DNA of 64,000 nt, from the NCBI GenBank assembly GCA_002724245.1, contig PBOG01000170.1, positions 59,589 through 123,588 of the forward strand, given 5' to 3'. The DNA is from Planctomycetaceae bacterium (GTDB lineage Bacteria; Planctomycetota; Planctomycetia; Pirellulales; Pirellulaceae). The position numbers and the translations under genes are program-made. Below are positions 10,087 through 19,978 of this stretch, one piece after another (position 1 is the first letter of the stretch; each line of letters opens with the position of its first letter). A model generated the notes under the pieces. That model had not been told where the DNA came from. It was given only the letters and a program-made list of their open reading frames with translations, and did no database searches.

Positions 10087-10165
10087 GCTGGCCTCTTCCC
10101 ACCCTGTTGGCTTGCATCAGGTCAATCTTCACCCAATTGCTCACTTTCCAACTGCTGACCTAACC

Positions 10166-10927
10166 TTGATTCACATTAACCATGTCACACTCCAGGCCGG
10201 AGACTTCCGACTGGAAAATGTCAGCTTCCAAGTGCCCACGGGCGAGTACTGCGTCCTGATGGGAAAAACCGGCTGCGGCAAAACGACTGTCCTGGAGGCC
10301 GTCGCTGGTCTCAAGCAAGTGGAATCTGGTCAAATCACGCTCAGCGAGAGAGATGTAACTACGTTACATCCGCGGGATCGAAACGTGGGTTACATGCCCC
10401 AGGATGGCGCACTCTTCAACACGATGAGCGTTGCCCAGAATCTTTCCTTCGCACTACAAATCCGCAATCAAGACCGCCACCTGATGCAGAAACGTGTCGA
10501 CGAGCTGGCAGCGATGCTGGAAATCACGCCATTACTCAAACGACAGATCCATGGGCTCAGCGGTGGTGAGCGGCAACGCGTCGCTCTGGGCCGGGCGTTG
10601 AGCTTTCATCCCGCAACGCTCCTGCTGGATGAACCACTCAGCGCCTTGGACGACAATACTCACGACCAGATGTGTAAACTCCTGGAAGACGTCCAACAGC
10701 AGACGGGCGTCACGATTCTCCATGTGACACACAGTCAACAAGAGGCGGAACGCTTGGCGCAATGGATCGTGCACATCGAAGACGGACTCGTTACCACCAC
10801 AGCCGGCCGACGCCCCACACGGACACCGCCAGGAGAAGCTGACCCGCATGCTGCTAACCAACAAATCACGGAAACCTTGCCCCAGCAAAAGAATTCAGCG
10901 CGCCCTACCGCGCCTCCGACCCCTTGA
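10166..10927 (+). CDS. ABC transporter ATP-binding protein, ModC/CysA type
   Basis: 253 residues if started at TTG 10166, which gives the usual N-terminus M-I-H-I-N-H-V before the A-loop region. The open frame extends upstream to 10052, but that would overlap the permease and add an unrelated leader. Walker A GKTGCGKT at about 33-40, a Q-loop (MPQDG), the signature LSGGERQR at about 131-138, Walker B LLLDEP at about 153-158, D-loop SALD and the switch His in HVTHS are all intact. It energises the transporter encoded just upstream. It lacks the C-terminal TOBE/MOP domain found in many ModC proteins, as its length shows, and ends in a Pro/Gln-rich tail. Confidence 0.88.
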   Translation: MIHINHVTLQAGDFRLENVSFQVPTGEYCVLMGKTGCGKTTVLEAVAGLKQVESGQITLSERDVTTLHPRDRNVGYMPQDGALFNTMSVAQNLSFALQIRNQDRHLMQKRVDELAAMLEITPLLKRQIHGLSGGERQRVALGRALSFHPATLLLDEPLSALDDNTHDQMCKLLEDVQQQTGVTILHVTHSQQEAERLAQWIVHIEDGLVTTTAGRRPTRTPPGEADPHAANQQITETLPQQKNSARPTAPPTP

Positions 10928-10969
10928 TTTTCTGTCAACTCGATCTTTGATATCCAAAAGGAGTTTTTC

Positions 10970-11401
10970 ATGACAACTGCGACAATCCAAACCAGCCGAG
11001 GTGACATCGTCCTGGAACTTCATCAGGACAAGACACCAAATACTGTCAAGAATTTCGTCGACCTGGCTGAAAAAGGCTACTACAACGGCCTCACCTTCCA
11101 TCGTGTGATCCCCGATTTTATGATCCAGGGAGGCTGCCCAGACGGAACCGGCATGGGAGGGCCTGGCTACAAGTTCGCCGATGAATTTGACGCTGAACTA
11201 CGACACGATGGGCCCGGTGTGCTTTCCATGGCCAACGCGGGCCCCAATACCAATGGGTCCCAATTTTTCATTACCCACGTCGCCACTCCACACCTGGACG
11301 GTAAACACTCTGTATTCGGCCGCGTGGTAACAGGGCAGGATGTCGTGGACGCGATCGAACAAGGTGATCGTATGGAAACTGTCACGATTAGTACCGACTA
11401 A
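10970..11401 (+). CDS. Cyclophilin-type peptidyl-prolyl cis-trans isomerase
   Basis: 143 residues, ATG at 10970 with a clear AAAAGGAG ribosome-binding site 8 nt upstream. Single-domain cytoplasmic-type cyclophilin (PpiB-like) without a signal peptide. [13 protein letters not shown] carries the catalytic Arg and the Phe/Met/Gln contacts. [15 protein letters not shown] and the LDGKHSVFG loop are fully conserved. It catalyses proline isomerisation during folding. It lies 42 nt after the transporter ATPase on the same strand, so co-transcription is possible, but the separate strong ribosome-binding site suggests an independent housekeeping role. It converges with the permease gene on the other strand. 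Confidence 0.95.
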   Translation: MTTATIQTSRGDIVLELHQDKTPNTVKNFVDLAEKGYYNGLTFHRVIPDFMIQGGCPDGTGMGGPGYKFADEFDAELRHDGPGVLSMANAGPNTNGSQFFITHVATPHLDGKHSVFGRVVTGQDVVDAIEQGDRMETVTISTD

Positions 11402-11435
11402 CGTACCAGCCGGGGAAGTCCAGTGGTGCAATCTG

Positions 11436-12845
11436 TTATGCCCCCGGATCCGCCGACTGATCGATGGGCTTTCCGAACGCCACAACTGCTCCGACCACCA
11501 GAATCGCAACGGCCCACAGCGAGAGGCGAAGCTCTTCGTGCGCGATCGCATAAGTCAAACCCGAATAAGCGAGGTAGCACGCGCTGCCCAGGAAAATCAA
11601 CGGTGGAATGGGAAACAGCCAGACCCGATGTACGTGCGCCGAATTCGGATTGCGAATACGCAGAATAAACAAAGCCAGCGCTACGAAAATCGCAAACCCC
11701 CAATAGACTGGAGCCGAGAACAGGAATAAGGTCTCAAACCCTCCCCCTGGGCTGATGGCAGAAGCCGTAATCACCAGCGCCAAAGTACCGAACGATTGCA
11801 ACAGCAGGGCACGCACAGGTCCGCCGAAACGATGCTGCCACCGCCCCAGCCAGGAAAACCAGGCATGCTCGGTACCCACCGCATAGTAGATCCGGGAACC
11901 GGTAAACAGCATGCCATTAATGGCTCCTAAACAGGTCAGACAAATCAACAAACTGATGGCACGGGCCGCGTACTCTCCCAGCCGCGGACGGACCACATCG
12001 GTGGCCAGCGCGGCGGAAGCTGTCATGCCCGGCAACCCCATTGATTTCAGAAAAGCCAGGTTCACTACCAAATAGACCAGCAGCGTCGAACAGGTGCCCA
12101 GCAGTAACGCGCGGACAATATTCGCTTCCGGATTACGTACCTCGGCCGCCACGTACGACATCTCATTCCAACCACCGAAACAAAACAACACAAACAACAA
12201 GGCCATCGGGAAATTGGCTTGCGAAGCTGAAGCCGTGGTGGACGCCACATTTTCATCCGGCCGCAAACCCACGGTTGACAGTCCCAACACACAGATACCT
12301 AACAGACCCAGCACCTTGAGGACTGTGAGTGTGTTTTGGGTGCGTGTGCCAGCGCGGATCCCCCAGAGATTCATCGCGCTCAACAGGACAATCGCCGTAC
12401 AAGCAAATCCCGTAATGGCAACTTCTTCGCTGACAACACTCTCTAACGGCCAGATCTGCTGGGCATAACGGCCAAAGACGTAGGATATCATGCCGATGTT
12501 GCCGGGGCGTACGATCCAGAACTCAGCCCAGGCAAACAAGAATGCAAAGCGACTGCCATAGGCTCGTGACAAAAATACATAATCACCCCCGGAACGGGGA
12601 TAGGCAGTGGCCAGTTCCGCATAACAAAGCGCCCCTGCGAAGGCGACGACTCCACCAGACAACCAGACCCCCAACAGCATCCCGGGGCTCGACACATTGC
12701 TGGCGATCAGGGGGGTTAACTCGTAGATTCCTGAGCCGATAATGATCCCAACGATGATGCAAGTGCTGTCGAGCAACGACAATTGCCGCCGTGGCCCAGA
12801 GGCCGTCTCGGCAGCAATTGACTGAGTGTCATTCGGGGTCGGCAT
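11436..12845 (-). CDS. APC-family amino acid permease
   Basis: 469 residues from ATG 12845; the frame can be extended by one TTG codon. About 12 hydrophobic segments are visible. The family signature IIGSGIYELTP in the first membrane segment, with the G-S-G-I substrate-binding break, places it in the APC (amino acid-polyamine-organocation) superfamily, close to the LAT/serine-threonine exchanger type. SGGVVAFAGALCYAELATAYPRS matches the second and third segments. The substrate cannot be assigned from sequence. It stands head to head with the Cys/Met PLP enzyme gene at 13001 and near cysteine synthase, which makes a sulfur or neutral amino acid a possible substrate, but this is context only. 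Confidence 0.9.
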   Translation of the reverse strand: MPTPNDTQSIAAETASGPRRQLSLLDSTCIIVGIIIGSGIYELTPLIASNVSSPGMLLGVWLSGGVVAFAGALCYAELATAYPRSGGDYVFLSRAYGSRFAFLFAWAEFWIVRPGNIGMISYVFGRYAQQIWPLESVVSEEVAITGFACTAIVLLSAMNLWGIRAGTRTQNTLTVLKVLGLLGICVLGLSTVGLRPDENVASTTASASQANFPMALLFVLFCFGGWNEMSYVAAEVRNPEANIVRALLLGTCSTLLVYLVVNLAFLKSMGLPGMTASAALATDVVRPRLGEYAARAISLLICLTCLGAINGMLFTGSRIYYAVGTEHAWFSWLGRWQHRFGGPVRALLLQSFGTLALVITASAISPGGGFETLFLFSAPVYWGFAIFVALALFILRIRNPNSAHVHRVWLFPIPPLIFLGSACYLAYSGLTYAIAHEELRLSLWAVAILVVGAVVAFGKPIDQSADPGA

Positions 12846-13000
12846 CAAGATTTATCGCTCAACAAAAAAGTGTTTCCTGGTGTTACCGTTCAGGACACAG
12901 CATAGCGACACGGTAGCCCCAGCGTCACGCCCGGCCAATAATTCACACTTCCTCAACACGCATCCGAAATACTTGTCAGGTTCACGCGCGGAGTTTAATC

Positions 13001-14176
13001 ATGCACGGACACCCCGAAGACCAATGTCCACAACCCGACGCGATGCCGGTCACGCTGACTCGGCCGTTGGCGATGCCAATCTACCCAACGTCGGTATGGC
13101 AATGCGATTCACTCGAGCAAGCCGAACAGATGCTCGAAGGGAACGTCGCCGGTTATGTCTATCAACGAGACGCGCATCCCAACGCCGCAGCGCTGGCTTC
13201 TAAGTGTTGCCAGTTACATGGCGCGCAACACGCGGTCATCACATCCTCAGGGATGGCCGCGTTGTCTGCTGCCGTACTTTCTCGACTCAAGGCCGGTGAT
13301 CACGTACTGGTCAGCCGAGAGTTGTACGGACGCAGTCTGCAATTGTTAACCGAACAATGCTCAAGATTAGGAATCGATCATACACTGTTTGACCCATGTC
13401 AACTCGAGTCGGTCGCGGCATCCTGCCGATCTGAAACGCGGCTCATCGTGGTCGAAACGATTTCCAATCCCCGCCTTAAAGTGGCCAACCTCACATCACT
13501 GGCAAAGTTAGCGCACGAACACGGAGCGCAACTTCTGGTCGATAATACATTCGCAAGTCCCGTTCTCTGTCGACCTCTGGAGCTGGGTGCTGACCTGGTA
13601 ATGGAAAGTGTCAGCAAAATGATGAACGGCCACAGCGATGTGATGTTGGGTCTGTTATGCAGTAACCAATCGAACTGGCAAGATGTCACTGCCGCCGTTT
13701 CGATCTGGGGTCTGGCCAGCGGGCCTTTTGACTGTTGGCTGGCTGCGCGGGGACTGGCCACCCTCCCTTTGCGAATTGCGCGCGCCTGCGAATCCGCAAT
13801 GCACATCTCACAGTGGTTAAATCACCAAGCCGGGATCGAACAAGTTGACTATCCGGGACTTGAGAATCACCCGCAACACACATTGGCCAAACAACAGTTC
13901 CATGGCCAATTTGGCACAGTCGTCACCTTTCACCTCAAAGGTGGACGGGCAGCGGCAGAACGCTTCATTCAATCCACCCAGGCCTTGCCTTTCTGCCCGT
14001 CTTTGGGAGAAACAATCACCACGCTGAGCCACCCTGAGTCAACCAGCCATCGAGGACTCTCTGGCGTGCAGCGGGAGGTGCTGGGTATTGGAGGTGGCAC
14101 CATCCGTCTTTCGCTTGGCATCGAATCGACGCAACACATCACGGATTCACTGACGGCAGGTCTGAAAACCCTGTGA
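13001..14176 (+). CDS. Cys/Met-metabolism PLP-dependent enzyme (cystathionine gamma-synthase/lyase family)
   Basis: 391 residues, ATG at 13001. The fold-type I family pattern is complete: YQRDAHPN near the N-terminus, the SSGMAAL loop that binds the cofactor phosphate, LLVDNTFASP with the PLP-ring Asp, and the Schiff-base lysine in ESVSKMMNGHSDV (Lys206). The family includes cystathionine gamma-synthase, cystathionine lyases, O-acyl-homoserine sulfhydrylase and methionine gamma-lyase, and sequence alone does not separate these reliably. Nearby cysteine synthase and the aminotransferase support a role in transsulfuration or methionine supply. It is transcribed divergently from the amino acid permease, with 155 nt between the starts. 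Confidence 0.9.
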   Translation: MHGHPEDQCPQPDAMPVTLTRPLAMPIYPTSVWQCDSLEQAEQMLEGNVAGYVYQRDAHPNAAALASKCCQLHGAQHAVITSSGMAALSAAVLSRLKAGDHVLVSRELYGRSLQLLTEQCSRLGIDHTLFDPCQLESVAASCRSETRLIVVETISNPRLKVANLTSLAKLAHEHGAQLLVDNTFASPVLCRPLELGADLVMESVSKMMNGHSDVMLGLLCSNQSNWQDVTAAVSIWGLASGPFDCWLAARGLATLPLRIARACESAMHISQWLNHQAGIEQVDYPGLENHPQHTLAKQQFHGQFGTVVTFHLKGGRAAAERFIQSTQALPFCPSLGETITTLSHPESTSHRGLSGVQREVLGIGGGTIRLSLGIESTQHITDSLTAGLKTL

Positions 14177-14206
14177 GAGGCTTCCTGCCGGGCACGCCTG
14201 ATCACC

Positions 14207-14232
14207 AGACCTCAGTGTTAGACCTCAGTGTT
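14207..14232 (+). repeat. 13-bp tandem direct repeat
   Basis: AGACCTCAGTGTT occurs twice head to tail (14207-14219 and 14220-14232) in the 112-bp gap between convergent genes. It is probably a slippage duplication with no function. Confidence 0.8.
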
Positions 14233-14288
14233 CACAACGGTGCGATGAAAGCCTCTGGAAACAGCTCTCCAGCCCATAGGCCACGTCA

Positions 14289-15560
14289 TCAGTCTGTCTG
14301 TGGGGAAGCCTGCGACGGCGCGCTCAAACAGCGTCCCATCTGCCGGATCGCTTGACGGAGTCGATTCTCATTTTCGACCAGCGCCATCCGCACATAGCCC
14401 TCACCTGCAGGGCCAAAACCGCTCCCCGGACTGACGGCCACATCGCCCGCTTCGAGTAAGTGCATCCCCAAATCCATCGTCGACATGCGTGCTGTCCAGG
14501 CCTCAGGAATTTTCGCCCATACGAACATGCCGGCTTGAGGCGACTCGACAGACCAGCCTGATCGCCGTAGTCCATCCACCAAAACATCACGCCTGCGTTG
14601 GTACAAAGCTGCCTGCGCTTCGACTGCAGCATCACAGTGTCGCAAAGCCACGATGGAAGCAATTTGCACCGCCTGAAACATTCCGTAATCGTAGTATCCT
14701 TTGATGACGCTGAGCGCCCGAATCATCTCGGCATTGCCGCAGCAAAATCCCACTCGCCACCCCGCCATGTTGTACCCCTTGCTCATGGTCGTAAATTCAA
14801 CCCCCACGTCACAGGCTCCAGGGGAAGCCAGGAAACTTGGTGGCTGATAACCATCGAAGCCAACATCGGCATAGGCGAAATCGCTGATCACGAGAAACTC
14901 ATACCGCCGAGCAAGCTGTACCATTTCGGTAAAAAATTCCTGCGTTACCGTTACCGTCGATGGATTGTGGGGATAGTTGAGAATGACAAGTTTGGGCTTG
15001 GGATAGAGATGTTGGCACGTATAAGCGATGTTGGAAAGTAACTTCTCGCTGTCTGAGACCTCCAGGGCAATCACGTTGCCCGAGGCCAACGCCACGGCGT
15101 ACAGATGAACAGGAAAGTAGGGCGCAGGCACAATCGCCGTATCACCGGGTCCCATCATCGCCAAACACATATGGCTGAAACCCTCTTTGGACCCTAGGCT
15201 CACGAGCACCTGTTGTTCCGGATCCAGCCGCACCCCATAACGTTTGAAATATTTGCCGGCCACTTCCCGACGCAAGTTGGCAATCCCGTTCGACCGGCTG
15301 TAACTATGGTTCCGGGGATCCTGCACCGCCTCGGCCAATTTTTCGATGACCATTGGGTCGGGAGGATCGCTGGGATTCCCCATCCCCAAATCGATCACGT
15401 CCCGACCTAGCTTGCGCTTTTCATATAGCAGCTGGTTAATGCGGCCAAACATATAAGGCGGCAAGCGCAATACACGGCTGGCCGGCTGTACCTGGAACTC
15501 GGTCGTCTCACCATTGGCGGAAATAGCAGGCCGAAACTCGGGCAAGTCAAATTCAGACAT
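14289..15560 (-). CDS. AlaC-like class I/II aminotransferase
   Basis: 423 residues, ATG at 15560. Fold-type I aminotransferase: [11 protein letters not shown], the [11 protein letters not shown] phosphate-binding loop, LNYPHNPS with the Asn that contacts [11 protein letters not shown] with Asp and Tyr, and the catalytic lysine in [13 protein letters not shown] (about residue 261). [18 protein letters not shown] and [17 protein letters not shown] resemble E. coli AlaC (glutamate-pyruvate transaminase, formerly YfdZ) and related LL-diaminopimelate-aminotransferase-like enzymes. The likely reaction is amino transfer between glutamate and a small 2-oxo acid such as pyruvate. The gene is convergent with the Cys/Met enzyme gene and downstream of cysK on the same strand, 108 nt apart. 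Confidence 0.88.
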   Translation of the reverse strand: MSEFDLPEFRPAISANGETTEFQVQPASRVLRLPPYMFGRINQLLYEKRKLGRDVIDLGMGNPSDPPDPMVIEKLAEAVQDPRNHSYSRSNGIANLRREVAGKYFKRYGVRLDPEQQVLVSLGSKEGFSHMCLAMMGPGDTAIVPAPYFPVHLYAVALASGNVIALEVSDSEKLLSNIAYTCQHLYPKPKLVILNYPHNPSTVTVTQEFFTEMVQLARRYEFLVISDFAYADVGFDGYQPPSFLASPGACDVGVEFTTMSKGYNMAGWRVGFCCGNAEMIRALSVIKGYYDYGMFQAVQIASIVALRHCDAAVEAQAALYQRRRDVLVDGLRRSGWSVESPQAGMFVWAKIPEAWTARMSTMDLGMHLLEAGDVAVSPGSGFGPAGEGYVRMALVENENRLRQAIRQMGRCLSAPSQASPQTD

Positions 15561-15668
15561 CGCACATCATCGCCGTATGAACACCGCGATTACAACAGAG
15601 AGGATCGTAGAAGACTGCCCACCTGCAAGTTAATGACTCGGCAGCCTGCGGTCAGGACCGTGGAATAC

Positions 15669-16634
15669 CTATTCCGGATAAAGCTGGGTCGACAGGTAAC
15701 GCTCGCCAATGTCGGGAAGCACCACTACGATCAGCTTTCCCTCGTTTTCAGAGCGACGAGCAACCTGCAATGCCGCCCAGGCAGCGGCTCCACTACTGAT
15801 TCCACAAAAAATTCCTTCACGGCGTGCCATTTGACGCGCCGTTTCCGCCGCGTCGTCATCTTGGACCTGAACGACGTCATCGAGAATATCAACATTCAGG
15901 ATATCAGGTACAAAACCAGCACCAATTCCTTGTATCGTGTGTTTGCCTGGCTGGAGATTTTCGCCTCCCCGCTGCTGGGTAATCACCGGGCTATTGGCCG
16001 GCTCAACCGCAATCGCCTGAAAGGTCGGCTTCCGGGCTTTGATGACTTCTGCGACTCCGGTGATCGTACCACCGGTCCCTACCCCACCGACGAACACATC
16101 AATCTGTCCATCCGTGTCCTTCCAAATTTCCTCTGCCGTTGTCTGACGGTGAATCTCCGGGTTTGCCGGGTTCTTGAATTGCTGGGGCACAAAGTAAGTT
16201 TCGGGGTCGGCGGCAGCGATTTCTTCAGCCTTGCGAACCGCTCCAGGCATACCCTCGGCAGCGGGAGTCAGAATGATCTCGGCACCTAGCGCCTTCAATA
16301 ACCTGCGACGCTCTAGCGTCATGCTTTCGGGCATCGTCACATGCAACTTGTAACCACGTGCGGCGCATATATAGGCCAGCGCGATTCCGGTATTCCCACT
16401 GGTGGGTTCAATGATGATCGTGTTTTCCTTGATGCGCCCGGCTTCTTCGGCGGCATCAATCAAAGCCCGCCCCAGTCGGTCCTTGACACTCCAGAGAGGA
16501 TTCATGTTCTCGAGCTTGGCTAACACAGTCGCCCCACAGCCCTCGGTAACACGACGAAGCTTCACTAATGGCGTCTGACCGATACACTGGGTAATTTCAT
16601 CGTTGATTGCCGCGCGGGCAGGTACCGTCACCAT
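15669..16634 (-). CDS. cysK: Cysteine synthase (O-acetylserine sulfhydrylase A)
   Basis: 321 residues from ATG 16634; an upstream GTG at 16658 is unlikely because the family begins near the [13 protein letters not shown] motif. PLP lysine in [11 protein letters not shown] (Lys51), the [10 protein letters not shown] loop that binds the substrate carboxylate, GTGGTITG for the cofactor phosphate and the C-terminal Ser in [11 protein letters not shown] are all conserved. It makes cysteine from O-acetyl-L-serine and sulfide in the cytoplasm. With the Cys/Met PLP enzyme at 13001 it forms a loose sulfur amino acid cluster. Confidence 0.95.
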   Translation of the reverse strand: MVTVPARAAINDEITQCIGQTPLVKLRRVTEGCGATVLAKLENMNPLWSVKDRLGRALIDAAEEAGRIKENTIIIEPTSGNTGIALAYICAARGYKLHVTMPESMTLERRRLLKALGAEIILTPAAEGMPGAVRKAEEIAAADPETYFVPQQFKNPANPEIHRQTTAEEIWKDTDGQIDVFVGGVGTGGTITGVAEVIKARKPTFQAIAVEPANSPVITQQRGGENLQPGKHTIQGIGAGFVPDILNVDILDDVVQVQDDDAAETARQMARREGIFCGISSGAAAWAALQVARRSENEGKLIVVVLPDIGERYLSTQLYPE

Positions 16635-16886
16635 GATCCGTCCTCTCAAGACCTGCACACCGCATCAGCACGGCATGCAAAGGTGAAATAAGTCAATCTC
16701 CGAGCAAGGCATCTGGCCCCTGCCACGTTGATTCGCAATGGGCGTCCGACTCCTGGCAGCTGGAAACCCAATGACACGGCACTTTGCGTATACAACGCTT
16801 CCTGACTAGAGTCCCCACCGGCCTGTCTGGCCAACGTGGAGTATAGTAAGGCTGGCTTTTCAGGGTCAACGCACCCGCACAATTCT

Positions 16887-17783
16887 CTAGCGATTCGTCG
16901 GCGAAACAATTTCTCCGCCACGAGGCGTCACCTGGTCCCGTACTTGCGATTCCGTATTGGCATCAAACCGAAGAAAGCGGACCGCACCGTCAGCAAAGGC
17001 GACGTTCGCACCGCCGGGGTGTTGGCTATCGATGCCACCACCAGACTCCATCCAAAGCGGGACGCTGGCTGTATCCAGGTCGACGGGTCGCGCCCAATGC
17101 ACGCCCTTTCCCCGCACTTCGACGGCCAGGATCGTGTTCGAGGTACCGTCCGTAATTTCACTAAATTTGACCGTCTGCTGACCGTCAAACAGCGTGTTCT
17201 TTCCGGTGATCAACATATAGTTCGTATCCGTCCCCGGCTGGTCTGTCGAAGGACAAGAATAAACTGGGATCATCTCCGCCGTGACCTGACGGTTGTGCAG
17301 ACTGTCCCACGGCTCGTCGAAGCGATACCTGTCGTACAGATCCTGATGCTCGAGGAAAGGAAGAATCAGAACGCGCCAGCTGTGTTGGGGCCGACCGTCC
17401 TGATCCTCGATATAGGCCGGTGGCAATGTACCATAGACATCGTGGTAATTGTGGAAGGCGAGTGCGATCTGTTTGAGGTGATTACTGCATTGGACACGCT
17501 GCGCAGCGCCACGTGCAGCGCCAACCGCGGGAAGCAGGAGTGCCGCCAGCACTCCCACGATACACAAGCCCGCCACCCCCACCACGGACACAACAATCAA
17601 ACCGATCCCCAAGCCACTCCTGGCAGCAGGGGGCACCGAGCTGGTGGGAGCAAAATTGTCGGCAGCAGGTCCAGGGATCGTGATCGTCTCACCGCAGGAT
17701 CGGCACGGTCCAGTTTGCCCAGCGTACTTCTCATCAATGTCTGACGAATTGCGACAATGCGGACAGGTAAAATGAATCATCAT
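16887..17783 (-). CDS. Zinc-ribbon plus DUF1559 (prepilin-like) protein
   Basis: 298 residues from ATG 17783 (the adjacent ATG at 17780 is equally possible). An N-terminal zinc ribbon (CPHC at about 6-9 and CRSC at about 25-28) is followed by a linker, a membrane segment at about 52-80 and the DUF1559 body. The latter shows the family marks LLLPAVGAARGAAQRVQCSN, LKQIALAFHNYHD, and near the C-terminus HPGGANVAFADGAVRFL. Normal DUF1559 proteins start with a type IV prepilin methylation motif (GFTLVELLV); here that motif is absent and a cytosolic-type zinc ribbon precedes the membrane segment, so processing by prepilin peptidase is doubtful. The family is specific to planctomycetes and relatives; its function is unknown. 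Confidence 0.88.
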   Translation of the reverse strand: MMIHFTCPHCRNSSDIDEKYAGQTGPCRSCGETITIPGPAADNFAPTSSVPPAARSGLGIGLIVVSVVGVAGLCIVGVLAALLLPAVGAARGAAQRVQCSNHLKQIALAFHNYHDVYGTLPPAYIEDQDGRPQHSWRVLILPFLEHQDLYDRYRFDEPWDSLHNRQVTAEMIPVYSCPSTDQPGTDTNYMLITGKNTLFDGQQTVKFSEITDGTSNTILAVEVRGKGVHWARPVDLDTASVPLWMESGGGIDSQHPGGANVAFADGAVRFLRFDANTESQVRDQVTPRGGEIVSPTNR

Positions 17784-17923
17784 GATTTGAACTTTCGACA
17801 AAAATGTGTGGGGCAACTAAACGCGCCCAGTCTCTGCCAGTGCCGGCACCGCAGCAGCAGAATCCCTTTGGCAATGATGTAAACCGTCGGAGGACAACTA
17901 ATCTTGCCCGGCTTCGGCTAGCC

Positions 17924-18715
17924 TCACCTTTCAGGAACTGTTTTCTCCGCAGGCTTTGCCGTTTTTTTCCTGGTGGCCTTGCGCTTCTTTTGAGAAACCG
18001 TTTTTCGGTTCCCCGCGAGCGGCTCAACCGCTTGAATCGTCATTGTCCTGGCGACAATGCGATCGGGTTGTTTGGGGTAGTACCACCCCTGAAAAGAAAC
18101 CCGGTCTCCCTGACGCACCCACCGGACATCTGCAATCTTGACTGCGACCTTGGCACCCTCGACTAAATCCGCCTGCACTTCATATCTTCCGCAGGCCAAC
18201 GTCATCTTGCCTCCGCGAAACTTCACCAGGCGACCGACTACTTCGTAAACCGGTCCCAGCTGTGCCTTCTTTTTCTTCGTTGTCTTGGTCGGCGGCGCAA
18301 ACAAATCTCTCCCGCCCAGTCGTTTCTCAGGCTTCGCACCGATAGGTTTTTCTTTGGTCGGCGTCACGACCATCAATTCACGCAATGGCTTAATCGCCTT
18401 GACTACCTGGCCGTTTTTCTTGATCGCCTTGAACCGAGAAGTGAAACTCACAATCATGCCAGGCCGCAACCAACTGGCATCCGCCTTGGCAACAAAGGAA
18501 AAGTCTTCGACAGTTTGAGGCGCTTTGACGTACAGCTTTTTCTCATCTTTATCCGTCACCAAAACCCAACCCGGCCCCAGATCCTGAACCACACCAGTAC
18601 CTTTGGTGTTTTCTTTCTTGGGCCCCTTTTTCTTGGCCTGCTGTGCCGGCAGGCTGCCCACCAGAAAAAAGTTCAGTAGTACACAAACCACCCACGCTCG
18701 ATTGGTGCTGGTCAT
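17924..18715 (-). CDS. Exported protein of unknown function
   Basis: 263 residues from the ATG at 18715, chosen because it puts a good signal peptide at the N-terminus (residues 7-24, ending SLPAQQ). The open frame continues upstream to 18859 without signal-like sequence. The mature part is rich in Lys, including KKKGPKKENTKGTG after the signal and a C-terminal basic tail (SQKKRKATRKKTAKPAEK). Between these lie two short beta-rich repeats with similar wording (IVSFTSRFKAIKKNGQV; RVSFQGWYYPKQ), which suggests a duplicated OB- or RNA-binding-like small barrel, but I do not recognise the family. It lies between the DUF1559 gene and the PfkB kinase gene on the same strand. Confidence 0.7.
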   Translation of the reverse strand: MTSTNRAWVVCVLLNFFLVGSLPAQQAKKKGPKKENTKGTGVVQDLGPGWVLVTDKDEKKLYVKAPQTVEDFSFVAKADASWLRPGMIVSFTSRFKAIKKNGQVVKAIKPLRELMVVTPTKEKPIGAKPEKRLGGRDLFAPPTKTTKKKKAQLGPVYEVVGRLVKFRGGKMTLACGRYEVQADLVEGAKVAVKIADVRWVRQGDRVSFQGWYYPKQPDRIVARTMTIQAVEPLAGNRKTVSQKKRKATRKKTAKPAEKTVPER

Positions 18716-18878
18716 CGGTCGGTCCTGCCACTGCTGAAATTCCGGAAACGACATCCATTCGTTGCCGACTGGATGCAACAGAGAGGCGCGCGAGGCCCCT
18801 TTAAGAATAGCCGCTGCAGGCACCCGGAGCCAGCTCACACGACGACGACTGTGCTTCACAGGCCGTTTCTCCAGGCAA

Positions 18879-19826
18879 TCAGCGTTCCAGCAAATGTGTT
18901 GCCTGGTCCCAGTCGCACACCGCTTCAGAACCGCCGCGCCCCGTTACACAACACGCCCCAGCAGCTGTCCCGACCCGAGCAGCTGCCAGCAAGTCGAGTT
19001 CTCGAATTATGCCGGAAATCAACCCCGCCAGGAATGCATCTCCCGCACCTGTGGTGTCTACTACTGGTCCGGGAGGATTAATCGCAGGAACGTCGAGGAA
19101 GGTCTCCTTGGAAGGGCTGAGCAAAACTCCATCCGCACCCAGCTTGATTCCCAGGACTGCGGAGGGCGCATACTGCCGATAGGCACGTATCATCTCCTGA
19201 GGATCGCGACACCCCGTTTGTTGCTGCCCCTCTACGAAACTGGGGATATAGTAGTCGAGCCACGGCAAGATTTTATCGAGAGGTTGCAGTCTTCCACCTC
19301 CATTAGCAGTGTCCAAGGCCGTCTTGCAACCAACACCTCGGATCGCTTCCAGTACTTCTGGAAGATCTGTCTCCAGATTGGGAAGCAGGTGGTAGTACCC
19401 TAGCAAGGCAATGCGTGAGTGTGCGAAAAGATCTAATCGATCGAAACACATCTGACGATTGATTTCTTGCGACGCGCCAGCGTGAAATGCAAAGGTATGG
19501 GTCCCATCTTCTGCAACCAGCACCGCGGTCGCGGTCGTAGCACTCTGGCTAGAAATCTCAATCGCACTTGTTTCCACTCCCTCTTTTTCAAGCTGTGCGG
19601 CCAAGAACTTCCCCCAAGCGTCATCACCCAGGACGCAAAACGCTGTAACGCGTGTTCCCAACCGAGACATCGCGATCCCGGCATTGGGCACAATTCCCCC
19701 AGTGACCGGGCGCATCGGTTCAATGTGGTGCGTCGCCGAATCCAGAAGTGGCCGATCCAGCGGTAGAGGCCGCAAAATCAAGTCCACGCACGCTTCTCCC
19801 ATCACTACACAGTCGCTGGATTTCAT
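18879..19826 (-). CDS. PfkB/ribokinase-family sugar kinase
   Basis: 315 residues from ATG 19826; the frame extends upstream but without homology. PfkB family: VMGEACVDLILRP at the N-terminus, a GGIVPNAGIAMSRLG motif corresponding to signature 1, and near the C-terminus signature 2 VDTTGAGDAFLAGLISG with the anion hole and catalytic Asp. It phosphorylates a sugar or nucleoside with ATP; the specificity cannot be read off. It is divergent from an aldolase-like gene across 152 nt, so the two may be co-regulated and act in the same carbohydrate pathway, for example phosphorylation followed by aldol cleavage. Confidence 0.87.
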   Translation of the reverse strand: MKSSDCVVMGEACVDLILRPLPLDRPLLDSATHHIEPMRPVTGGIVPNAGIAMSRLGTRVTAFCVLGDDAWGKFLAAQLEKEGVETSAIEISSQSATTATAVLVAEDGTHTFAFHAGASQEINRQMCFDRLDLFAHSRIALLGYYHLLPNLETDLPEVLEAIRGVGCKTALDTANGGGRLQPLDKILPWLDYYIPSFVEGQQQTGCRDPQEMIRAYRQYAPSAVLGIKLGADGVLLSPSKETFLDVPAINPPGPVVDTTGAGDAFLAGLISGIIRELDLLAAARVGTAAGACCVTGRGGSEAVCDWDQATHLLER

Positions 19827-19978
19827 TTCAGCGCGACTCCCGATTGATCTTCTCGACGAACCTCCAGGTACACGCGACCACACACCGCATCCCCCCAGGC
19901 ACTTTTGTACTAAGATTCTGCCGACTATGATGCCACATTCCAACCGCCTCAAATGCGTTTCACTTACAGGAAACACAG

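Noticed and set aside
10052..10165. N-terminal extension of the transporter ATPase
   Set aside because: It would start at a TTG inside the permease gene and add a sequence unlike any ATPase N-terminus; TTG 10166 gives the normal start.
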